Origin: Thalassia testudinum
Lineage: Eukaryota; Streptophyta; Magnoliopsida; Alismatales; Hydrocharitaceae
Assembly (NCBI GenBank): GCA_037157565.1
Contig: JAZHRO010000026.1
Location: forward strand, 36,392,501-36,456,500
Direction of reading: 5' to 3'
Length of the DNA: 64,000 nucleotides
Shown piece after piece: positions 1 through 11,600 of this stretch. Every line of letters starts with the position of its first letter. Position 1 is the first letter of the stretch. The notes beneath the pieces were generated by a model. That model had not been told where the DNA came from. It worked only from the letters and a program-made list of their open reading frames with translations, and made no database searches. Position numbers and translations under genes: made by a program.

Positions 1-2459
1 TCCTACCTAAACCAGGCAAACCTTTTTTCATCTTAAATTCACTTGATCTCCTTATTCCCCGACCTTGTTCCTCCACATCCTTAATCCCAATCAATCACCC
101 TCCGGTGTCTATATTGCTGCAACCTAAAGGAGGCTTTGTTTCAGTTCCTACTACCTTTGTCAATCAGAATCATGTCCCATTTCACAGACTCAGCATAACT
201 CTCCCATCCCCAACTTCAATCTATTGTTAGTAGTTTATCACCTTCGCCAAATCCATAGAAGGGCAGCCATTTGTGGTGGGGGCCATGAGAGAGGATGGAG
301 TGGAGGCATCGTTGATGATTGGCCTTATGTGTAGTGCAAGTGTAGGCTGAAATGGGGAAGGAGGTGAGGGGAGAAGAAGGCGGCGGAGGTGGAGAGGAGT
401 ACGTGATAGGAATAGCGAGTGAAAGGGGTCTCTTGAATTGTTTTATCTTTATTTTCAACAAATTTTTAAGGATTAATTTATTCGAAGGTTTTTTTTTAGG
501 GTAAGATAACATTCATTTATTTGAAAGATTAACTCAGATAATTTAACATTTATTTTAGAGTGTTAATACTTATTTTGTTAACATTAATCGTAAAAGATAT
601 TAATAAAATATATGTTAATTTTGTAACCATTCAAAAATCCATGTTAGCATAACATTATAAGGATTAACAAGGCAGTTTAAATAGAAATTGATATGCAAAT
701 AAATAAATAAAAATTAATATTAATTTTATATTTATTAACATTAATTTCCTAACCCTCTATAAATCAACCTTAACTCTGGATGTGGATCAACCCAAGTAGC
801 CTAAGCGCCCAACGAACACCTAACAAGCCAACAATTAATAAGTTTTTGAGGCTACGGAGGACGACGATAATAAATGGATATTGTATAAATTACAGAAGAT
901 CACGCCACATTTTATGCAAAATCCCTTGGAGAATTTTAAAGAGTATAAGTCCCGAGAAACGAAATTGTACAGTCGTTTCCAATTCCCCGAACCAAAACAA
1001 AAGATATCCGAACGCTTCAGCGATCATTTACCTTCTTTGGCGGTCGATATACGCTGATGGTCAAAGGAAAAATTCTATGGTAGATGCCCCGTACTTTACG
1101 CGCGTGCCCTTTTTTTTTTATTTGACAAAAATACTTTAGAAGCGTATTATTGGTCATCGAAATGGATGGGCTTTTCTTATTTTGAAAGAACATGACGCAA
1201 GGGTTGATGTCAACGATTTGACAAAGAAAATTTAATTTGTTACAATGCTTTCAATCATTATTCTAAAAGGCAAAACATAAATAAAATACATTTTACAATG
1301 TAAAAAGCAATGCAGAAATAGTGATTGTGCTGGGTGTCTCCCTCACACATGCATTCTCTCCATATGGATGTGGCCCACCAGCGGAATATACCTATAATTG
1401 AAATAAATCACCAACCGACATTTGATTTAGAATTAAAAATCAACAATGATATTTCAACAATAATTGTTGATATTTAATTCAAATGTTAAAATTATCGTTG
1501 ATGTTTAGTTCAAAACTTAAAAATTGATAATATTTAAAAAATCACTTTTGACATTTGATTCAAATATAAAAATTACTAGTATTTAGATCTTAGGTAGTGA
1601 ATAACAACGTATGGCCCATCAAACATGACTTAAGGAGAGCATGTGGCCATATGTCATTTTTCAACATGCATTGCAAAATACGTAGCAAAATGCTTTCCCC
1701 CGACATCGTCGACACAAAAAATTTGAACCACATGAAATGATGATAGAGAAAAAGTACGAATGAGTGGAAATGCCATATATTAAGTAATGTAATTTACATA
1801 ATCCGTAAATGAGTTTAGTTTGGATTAGGTTTAGCGATACCCAAATCTATATTCACTTATAAATCTCCTATTTATGCCTTATCCATTTGCATATTAAGTA
1901 ATTTCAAACCTATGCCCATATCATCTTACCAATTGAATACTCATTTACCCAATAAGTACCTATTTATCTATAGCTAATTAAAATATCCATTTTGGTATAT
2001 AAGCCATTTAAACACCAAATATGTCTTTTGTATATTAAAAAAATCAAGGATTTTGGTAGTATTTACCACATAATAACTATGACTTTACACACAAATGAAT
2101 AGACTATTATAAACCTTCTATCATAATATATATTTATTAAAAGAGGGTGCAATATTAAGTGTTTGGGTAAACATGTGGGCTAAATGTTAAACTATAAAAC
2201 CACACCCATATCCATTTGGGCTCATAAATTGAAACCCATGCCTATCTAAAAATCAAATGGGTTGAGCTTTACCTAGTCTAATTGGTTCGAGTTAAGTTGG
2301 GTTTGGGTAGGCTAAATTGAAATTTAAGTTTGTAAATATTGATATAACCATCTCAAAATCCCATAAAGTGATATGCTATTTAAACTAATAAAATAAAATT
2401 ATTTGTACAATTACTTAGAGTACAATACTTGTATATGCATTATCAAACTTTTCACCTTT
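1..2459. other. AT-rich intergenic DNA, no gene recognised
   Basis: AT-rich sequence with only short open frames, none with a domain I recognise. A less AT-rich patch at about 780-1140 has a 119-codon frame that resembles nothing I know. Between about 1800 and 2330 there are scattered GGGT and ACCC words of the kind seen in decayed plant hAT elements, but no termini or target duplication could be fixed. Confidence 0.5.
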
Positions 2460-2924
2460 ATAAAATTAGGGGTGAGTACTGAACTCGAGCTCGAGAAATC
2501 TAGCTTGAAACATATAATTTAATTTCTTCATATAGTTATATTGCAAGTTGTATTGTATTTAAGGAGATCTTGTAGGCAATATGCAATTCATCTATAATTA
2601 GGATTACTCCAGATCTTGAAGGGAATCATTTTCCTTTGATTTATATTATGGTAGATATCCTTTAGCCTTGGAAGGACCAGTGATGCAACCTTGGAGGTGG
2701 CATAGTATGTGAGAGGCTTGCGAAATAGATCACATTGGCTCTATCTATCTTTGAGGATGATCCAAATGCTTTGGACACAACTTGAATTGAGGTTCAATAG
2801 CATATTAGACTTCTTTTCAAAATCCCTTTGATGGGTAAGCTAATCCTGCAATATCTTTACATTGTAAAAGCACAACTATAACAACAAAGATTAAAGGGCC
2901 AAAGTTTAATTAGAAAATAAGGAA

Positions 2925-3068
2925 AAATCAGCCACACTTAACTATGTAAGGAATTTGTTATCTCAAGGTGTGATCAGTATGGACTTTATAGGATCTAAGA
3001 ATAACTTAGCAGATCCATTTACTGAATGACTTGATAAATCTTTAGTCCTTAATTTAGGCCTAGGATGA
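2925..3068 (+). pseudogene. Copia RNase H C-terminal relic
   Basis: A conceptual frame on the plus strand reads ...YVRNLLSQGVISMDF then ...SKNNLADPFTE, stop, LDKSLV. This matches the RNase H C-terminus of Ty1/Copia polyproteins, where 'VxSKDNxADPLTK' precedes the end of pol. A TGA replaces the usual codon after PFTE. The sequence between about 2530 and 2920 may be more of the same element, but I could not read a domain there. No LTR was found nearby, so this is an isolated old fragment downstream of the IQD gene. Confidence 0.65.
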
Positions 3069-3109
3069 GAATAAGGCCTATTGGAACTGCATTTGTTGTA
3101 GTAACCTAA

Positions 3110-5603
3110 CCTAACTGAGTGGAAAACTTGTAAAATAGGTTACTAACAACCTATATATGGAATTAGTTGGAACTCGTTGTTGGATGCTTTACATCTGAGT
3201 CCAATTCTTTGAATCTTGAGTGCTTCAAACTGCAAAAGAAGGAAGAGCACACACACTAATGGGTTTAAGTCTTTGATGGTAGGATGTAAGCAATGGATCC
3301 TTGGAGAATGCCACCTACAAGAGTACTACTATGGGCCACAATTAGGTGAAGAGGGTCTTTTCTAAATATACTCATGAAACAGGATATGATTCATGACCAT
3401 TGAGGGCATCCACATGGAAGATATTATCAAGAACATTTACTTTGTTGTTACTTTTGTATACCTTACATTAAAGGTTAAAAATTCAAGACTAATGTCACTT
3501 CATTTCTATGATGGTAAAAGTGGATAATTAAAGTAAAGTTTCAACCTAGAAGACCTTTATAAAAAGTAGAGCTTATGATGAGTTTCAACATTGAACATAT
3601 TGAGGAAGGTTAATTTGATTTGACAATGAAGGTTAATAATGATAGAAAAATCAATTTGATTTTGTGGGGAAGAATCGATCAAATTTGGGAGTTCAATGTC
3701 TCCACTCAAATAGGGACTCTTTTAGCCCTAATCATTTAATTGAAAAGAACTTGGAATGAGATACAAAGTTTAGATCCTTGGAACCCATGTGAGAATGGGT
3801 TGGGGGGGTGGCTGTGTGTATTACAAATTATGCAAAGGACACAACACATGTGTACATGCTTGCCTTACCTGGCTGAACCATGTTCAGGCTCAAGAACAAG
3901 TGTAGGTAATTTTCCATTGGGAGTTAATTTTTCCACAATTTTTTATGTGAATTTATTTAACTTTTTAATGATTTGTGACAATCATGAAGAACAAATGCTT
4001 GGATTCTATCCTCTAATTATGTATTTAGGGCATTCTCTTTGTAGCGAGAGAATACACCAACCTTCACCTTCATTTCCTTCTTTTGTACACCCTTTACAAT
4101 TGCATGAGAGGGGAATTTAGGTTGTTCTCTGAGGTGATTTACGAAGATGTTTGTAATTGCAGTGCACTATTTGTGAGTGTGGATCATTGCATCTTTGGAA
4201 AAAATTGTTAGACCTCGTCACAGAGAATGTTTGTCGATTCTTTTTTATTCTTGATCGGGTCATCTTACCTATGCAAATTATAATGATTGGTTTAATATTT
4301 TAGATCTACGTTGGTATGTGAAAAATGCATGTTGAATAAGCCAGTTATATTTCTTCTATAATTCAGATTATGTTAATGCATGAACATGATGAAATAAACC
4401 ATGTATTTCTCTTGGCATTCATCTGTTTTGTATTTACAATTCATGTGTTAAAAACAATGTTCTCTCCCTATCCAGTCTCCTATTTCAGTGCTAGGGAGTG
4501 GAGGTGTACATCCACGTCCATGTATGTTTTCAATTTCACTAACTTAAATCATCATTGGTACCTCCATTATGTTAAAAGAGCTAGATAAAGTTCAAATCCA
4601 TTCGTTGACTTAACACCCTTATTTCAAGTACGTTGAAAGACATTTTCTATCATACACATACAGAATCTGGAACTTGTGTAGTATAGTCCCTTATTTCAAG
4701 CTTTCTTTGATTGGCTAAGTTTAGTTCTCGAATCTTGCTCAATAAGGAGATTTTGAGATTCCCAAAGCATGAGATCGATGAGCATGCATTCCTCTCTGCT
4801 TGTCCCATGTCAATCCCTAGTTTTCACCAAGTCATGGGTGGAGGAATGAAAATCAGTTCGCTAACTTATTCAAATTTAGCATGACTGTAGTAATGATTTG
4901 GGTTTGCAATAATTATATGAAAGTAAAACTACTTTTAACTCAGGTGAGTAGGGACATGCATATAGTCCCTCCAAAGCGTCATTGAATGATTGTGGACGTA
5001 GTACTCCCCCTACACAATTATAGGTGCTAATCCAAAAGACATGCCGTTATGGAAGCTAATCCACAAGACATGAGGATAGACTTAGTCATGGTTGCACCAC
5101 CTTGACCTCTTATCCTTTTTTAAAACAGCTCTCAATCCTCTTTGCAGTTATCTCCCGAAACTATCACTATTCATCCTTTATAACAAATGTACATTATACT
5201 CTCAAGTAAATCACCGTACAAACATATAATTGGATTAGTTTTCTGTGTGAGTTAAATAAATTACTAGCTTAACACTTGCAAGTATGATCCCATAGGATGT
5301 ACAAAAGAACATGAAAGTTTCTTGAAATTAATATAAACTATGTAATTCAATGTATACTATATCATAATAGGTCTCCAACCTACAGAATCATCATTAGAGC
5401 CCCATGGCTTATATAGGAAACATGAACAGGCATGATGGAGCTGAATCCTCAAATAAAAAACAGAAATTTAAATGATGTTAACAATGGAAACAATAGCCAT
5501 CTCCATACCAAATTGTTCAAAAGGGTGTAAGTGTGGGAAGATCTTTACACCTACGATGGAATAAGCTACACAAGCAATGAGGACCAGGGCACCCATGCTG
5601 CAA
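3110..5603. other. 3' flank and probable 3' UTR of the IQD gene
   Basis: No recognisable coding region. The part nearest 5603 must hold the 3' UTR and poly(A) site of the minus-strand IQD gene, but I could not choose a single poly(A) signal. A 126-codon plus-strand frame at 3740-4120 has no recognisable domain and is probably chance. Confidence 0.45.
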
Positions 5604-5635
5604 TTACCGCCTCCATTCAGGTTGGATTGATTTAT
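5604..5635 (-). CDS. IQD: IQD exon 6 (terminal)
   Basis: Acceptor TTGACAG lies immediately above 5635. The exon completes a split codon from exon 5 (G plus AT gives Asp) and then reads KSIQPEWRR and TAA at 5606-5604. The tail P-E-W-R-R is typical of the C-terminus of IQD29-32 proteins. At 32 nt it is easily missed, because exon 5 read through its donor would stop at once in its intron (TAG at 8366-8364). Confidence 0.88.
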
Positions 5636-8600
5636 CTGTCAATAATGGAAATTTATCAGGCCACGTGAGAAAAGGAAATAACCTACACCGAGTAATGGAA
5701 CAGTTTCCTTTTATTGCACAATGTGTGAATGGTACAATATGTTGTACATGATGATAAAATAATTGGAATTCCCATCAGAGGCATGATGTAAATGTTGAGA
5801 GAAATGTGTAGTGTTTTAATCCCACGTAGTGAAGTGAGACTTTTGTTAGTGTGTAGTAACTTATAAATAAACGTGTATCCCCCACCTATTTCTTTGAAAA
5901 GAATAATAGAAAAACACACGTCCATAGGATACTTCTCCTGTGGTTTTCTCTTCGTTTTTCATGAGCGGAGTTTTCATGTAAAACTCAAACGTTGTTTTGA
6001 TTGCTTCACTATTGTTTGATATCTTGTCAATACGTTTCTATTTATTCTATTTTTCAACTTAGTATCAGAGCAAGTTGATCTTGGGAGTTATCTTTTTATT
6101 CTTAAGATTATCTTTATTATTTCTTGGAAGTTTTATTAAGCTCCATGATCACAAGCATGTGAATCAAGCTACCGAAGGCAACACTTAGGCAGCAGAGGCT
6201 TTGCACGCATACGCACGCGGTCATGACACCATCACTCGAGGTAGCGGTGAACGAGCAGAAGGAGATTGGTGTTGCGACCTTGGGCGATGTTCGGAGAAGT
6301 TACATGAGGCACAAAAAAAAAAAAAACCTAGAAGACGGTGTAGGGGCTAGCATTTTGCGACGAGGCAAACTCCTACGCAATGGTGCCGACGATGGCGCAT
6401 AGGTGGAGGTTGCTCTTCCGCTGGGAGTGCTGGAAGCGTGTGAGCACGAGTGGTGCTTGTTGAAGGCGTGCAGAGGCCTTGTGCGACAACAGGTGTAGTG
6501 GACGCACCTGCTGGTCTTCTGGCTAGCAGCGAGGAGGAAGCAAGGAAGGCGGAGGCAACACGGCCCTTCTAGAGGACAGTGTTGGAGTTCACCACCTCAA
6601 CCGTTAAGGACCTCCTCCGGTACCAAATCTCACACCAAACCCGCAACCCTAATCGCATCAACGATGACACTTGGAGGTGCTCGTGCTGCCTCCACAACAC
6701 CGAGATCTTCTACAACATGGTCTTCCTAGACACGGAACACGTAGTGCCCCCGCCATGCCCTAGCTAAGGGGGAGGGAGCATTTGGGTTCTTTTGAACCTA
6801 GAAGAAGAGATTTTGGGGTCGTTGCATCTTTACCCCTTTGATTTTTTGTTATATCTTTTTATGTTACTTATCATTTCAAAACAAAAATAAGGGGCATGAA
6901 TTGAAGAAAAGGTGAAAAAAAAAGAGAACAAAGAAAAGAAAAAAAGAAAATAAAAAAGAGAGGAGAAAAATAAAAAAAATTAAAAAAAAGGAGAGAGATG
7001 AGTAAAAAAACAAATGATAAACAAAAGGAAAGAAATATGAAAAAAATTGAAAAAAAAATGTTTAAAGAGAAGAGGGGGATATGCTCTTCTCTAGTTTTAT
7101 TGTCTTCTTTCCGTTGTTTGTTTCTTCTCCCATATGAGAATGGGAGAAAGGGGGAGTGTGGAAGTTCATTATAGTTACCCTCGTTTGGGATCCCTTTTAT
7201 TTCTCACATCCTAAAGGACGATGGCATCATCTAGCAGTTGAGGTAATATCGGTTACCGCTACGGATGATGGGAATTACATATTATCACATGAGAAACCAA
7301 ACTCTGGAAAGTCGAGAGTTTCGAGATTTTTGGAGAAAGATCCATTTTTGAGGTCCTCAAAGGAAGGGCTTAACTGGTTTCTATGTAAGCGATCTAGCTC
7401 CGAGGTCTTTAAAGGAAGACCCTATTCAGGGATACTGAATGGGGAGCCACCAGCACCAGGTTTCCAGAGGAGATGCCTCTTTTCAAAGCCAGCTACAGTC
7501 TATCCAGCAGCTCCAGCCCATGTTCTCGCCTACAAGCAATAACCAGTACAGAGGTTGCGTTTTGTTGTATAGAGTGGGTTTCTTTGTATTACAAGCTGAG
7601 CATTCCATACTCCAACTTGAGGGGTAATGTTAAGAGAACTGTGTAGTGGTTTAGTCCCACATAGTGGAATGAGACTTTTGTTAGTGTGTGGTGGCCTATA
7701 AATAGGCGTGTACACCTCACCTATTTCTTTGAGAAGAAAAATAGAAAAATACATGACCATAGGATGCGTCTCCCGTGGTTTCCTCCCCGCTCTTTATCAG
7801 TGAGATTTCCACGTAAAACCCAAGCATTGTTTTGATTGCTTTATTGCTTTTTGATATCTTGTTGATATATTTTCGCTTATTATATTTTTCAACTGTAAAT
7901 GCATGGTGAAATGTACATGATCTTAATGGAGTACATAATTCATAAATTCACCATTAACCGGAGTGCAACAAGGCATGGAGACAGTTTGTGAAAAATAGCA
8001 TGGTCTGTAGAGCAAATTCAACTTTTGTGTCTTATGGTGAGTGCTTCCTGGGAAGTGGGCGGGATAAGAAAAAGAGGATCTACATAGAATTGGTGTGAGA
8101 GCATATAAGTCAAAGTTGAATAGCACTTAGTCCCAAACACTCAAAGACAACTTCGGAAATCTTTGGGTGCCTGAATATTTTGTCAGAATTTGCGGAACAT
8201 GAGTTGTTACTTGGTTTCTGAGTGTATGCAAGTAAGATAGGTGCCAGTGCTCCCTTGTTTAGGTCATGCAAGTTTTATGCTCTAGATACCTCTCTAATAT
8301 CCATGATGAGGAAAAAAAATAGAACAGAATACATGCAAAGGGAAAATGCATAAGAAATGAAATCTAACCATTTTTGTCTCTAGCTGAAGAAAGAGCTTTC
8401 TCACTTTTGGGTCCCCTCTTTGCAACTGGCTGACCAACTTTGTGGCTCAATCTTCCATTTCTAGAAGGTTGAGGAGAATGCCGCTGGGTAAAGTCATTCT
8501 TGTCGACCACTCCTGGACTGACTTTAGGTGATCCTTGTCCACGCAGCTTTGCCTTGGTTGATGCTGTAGATGCCATGTAACTTTTTGATAGGAGTGGGCT

Positions 8601-11600
8601 GTCTTCTATTTGATTGGATGCGGTTTTAATTGCTGCTAGGATCTCCAGGGAATGCTGCTCTCCATTGGATGATATCCATTTATTTCTGGGTAAATGGCTC
8701 TGGCCTTGATTTTCATTCAATGTATTTGCTTCTGCAGTGGCATCATCATGTCCAACAATATTGAATGCACCCCTGACATCAAGATTAGTTGCTTGTTCAG
8801 GATTTGTTTCAACTGGGAATCGGCTGTTGTTCTCATGCAATATCAGGATGTCTACATGAGGCTTTCGAATTGTTTCCACGAGATACTCGCATGGTGTAGC
8901 ATGTAGTGGAGAAACCCAAGGTGGTGTTTCCAATTGGCGCTCTGGAGACGACAATGCATTAACCATTTTTGCTGCAGAATCAGTGTGTTCCACAACAAGA
9001 GCATCACTTCCGGAGGTTAACATTGATGTCTCCATTTCACCATCTGCTTGAAGAGGGTGTCCAGATGGCTTAATAGAGAATGACTGCATTGTCTCTACTT
9101 TACTTTCTACTTGATCTGCTAATCCAGATGGACTCATTGGTTTTTTTGAACTTCTCTTGGCCACCTTAGCTTGTTCATTTGGTTGTTGTCCACGAACTTT
9201 GTTTGCAGATGAACTTGCACCTTTCTGAACCTGTTGTTTTCTTTTGTCAGGCAGAGAAGCAGTTGTTTTTGATCTTGTATTTGTTTTGGCAGAGGAACCT
9301 TTCCAATTATTGCGCTTCAAGATGCCTGATCCAGCCTGCCGACTGTTGCTACCACGTCGAGCATTCGATTTCAAATCAACAGTTTTCTTTGTCTGCAAAA
9401 TAGGTTTCCAGAAGTGGGAAGAGTTCCACCTTTCCAACCAGATCCACACTGAATTAGGTTCACCCGCTGCATACTGACTTTGCAAAGGCTTTGCAATGTG
9501 TACGGATGGGATAAGCTAGAAAAAAGAACCACAGGTGAGTCATAGAAGTAAGCTCGCTCTAGTAAATCAGGCAAATTAAACAATCAGAATTGATGAATAA
9601 TTCTAGAAAAGATGTGCAGCAGATTGCAAATCACCCATAAAAAAAAAAGTGCAGCAGTTACTTGACGATAGCAAATGTAACTGTATGCATGTGAAGACAG
9701 AAAAATCATGAAAAGTTATCTATTTGATTTATTCACCAATTTGACAAGGACACAAGTTAAGAATTTGGATATAACAGGCCATAGAGAAAAAAGCTGCTAA
9801 ACTGACAAATATTATTTTGTGCAAAACTCCATCATGATACAAGGATTTTTCAGAATATTGGTGCACATTTCTTGATGTATGTGTAAACAGGTATCTTAAT
9901 CGTTGGATATGGGCTTGTATAATCCAAACTTGTAGAGATTTTTACATAGGTGCCACGAGCCATATTATCCAATTACACGCTTGTCATTGCATTCCCACTT
10001 TTTAATTAAGCACCACTACAAAAGTTACATCATTTCCGAAAATGCCACTTCGCTAGTTGGATCCGTTAACTTTAACAATTTTGGACTTAAAAGTAAGTAA
10101 AATTTATACTTTTGCCCCTTTTTTTTGTTTTTCTTTTCCCCTCTCCTTCCACCTCCCCCTTCACCTTCCATTTCCATCCTCCAACTCCTTCAACCACTTC
10201 CTTTGACCCCGACACCCCCTCCCCTCTTGTGTTGACCCCTCAATCACCCTTCCCACTATCACCCTCCTTTTGATTCGCCATCGCAATGAAATCCTCCTCG
10301 AACTCCTCATTGTCCGAGCCAAGCTTCGATCCTTTGTCTGCATCAAGCTACTTGGCGACATCCAGGTCTACTACCCTCCCGATCCTTAGCCTCACCATCC
10401 CCAATGCCATTGCACACATCATCCCACCCTTCTTGTTGTCCACCACATGATTGTTACCAGATATCCGAAGCTTGGAGGCATTGTTGTGGAAGTAGGAGGA
10501 GCCATCGTCGTTAGGAGGTCAAGCTCGAGGATCTCACAATGAAGTGGTTGGGGTCGGAGAGGCTGAGCTCGAGCTTGTGGATGTCATCGTAACCGCACCA
10601 CCAACTGCTACCTGCATGTCCACCACAACTCTCCCTCCTCCCCTTAGCCACCATCCACATCCCTACCACACCTCTTACTCCCTTTACCCACCTCCGCCAA
10701 GCATTGTCACTACCACTGTAATGCCCCTACCAACCTCCCTTCCTCCCCATCCCATACCTCTCCCTAGAACCAACCACCTCATCCCCATCACTATGGTCGA
10801 GCTCAAGAACCCAAGGTGACAGGGAAGAAGGGAGAATGGAGATGCCGGATGGCGAGGGAGACACTGACGTGCCTTGACCACCCATTCCTACCGATGCTCT
10901 ATGCACACTTTGTCATCGGGGTTGGGTTGATGATGGATTAAGCGGTTGAAGGAGGTGGAGGAAGGTGGAGGGGGAGGTGGAAGGGGAAAAAGAAAAACAA
11001 AGCTAGGGATAAAATCATAAATTTTACTTACATTTAAATCTAAAATCATTAAAATTAACATATCCAACTAATAGACTGAAATTTTAAAAAATGATGTGAC
11101 TTTTGTAGTGATGTTTAATTAAAAAGTAGGAATGCAATGGCAAGTGCATAATTGGAAACAATTCTAGTGGCACCTATATAAAAATCCCTATATTATAATG
11201 CACTCCTTTGCTTTTGGTCTTAGTGAAGAAACCTTATCCTCCGACAGAGAAAGAGGTCTTGGAATAGTTGTTCGCATGGTTTTCTCCATCTTGTTGTGGA
11301 GGGTTTTTATGTAAATCTTTTATGTTCTTGTGTGGTAATCGTGATTGCTATCATATTTCATATGTCATGTTTGTTTCTACATTGTTTATAGGCCTAAATC
11401 TGGGGGCAATGATTTAAATTTCGTTGACATGCCGTCGAAATAGATATTTCTAGGAGAAGGCTATGTCGACATCATTATTATGTCGAAACATAGGAGTTTT
11501 GATGAAATTTTGCCAAAATTTCGTTGAAATGGTCGACAAGTGGTGAAATGCACTTGACATTTCGATAGTTGTTGCTATTGCTCCCATTCTTCACTGTTGT

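Larger units (their letters stand above)
5793..7894 (+). mobile_element. Non-autonomous LTR retrotransposon (TRIM/LARD-like), IQD intron 5
   Basis: Two LTRs of 267 bp (5793-6059 and 7628-7894), each starting TGTTRAGAG and ending TTCAACT, are flanked by the 5-bp target duplication GTAAA (5788-5792 and 7895-7899). A primer site close to the initiator-Met tRNA type (TAGTATCAGAGC) begins at 6060, and a purine-rich GAGGGG run precedes the 3' LTR. The 1.57-kb interior holds no gag or pol I can recognise, only a short frame at 6579-6767 and a purine tract. The LTRs differ at many positions (roughly 80-85% identical by eye), so the insertion is old. By LTR style and primer it is probably Copia-derived and must have been mobilised in trans. 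Confidence 0.88.

Noticed and set aside
781..1140. 119-codon open frame with less AT-rich composition, possibly an organelle insertion
   Set aside because: No organelle gene or protein family is recognisable in either strand, so I did not annotate it.
3740..4120. 126-codon plus-strand frame in the 3' flank
   Set aside because: No domain, no transposon motif and no codon pattern beyond chance.
8694..9477. Plus-strand frames overlapping IQD exon 5
   Set aside because: Shadows of the minus-strand coding exon.
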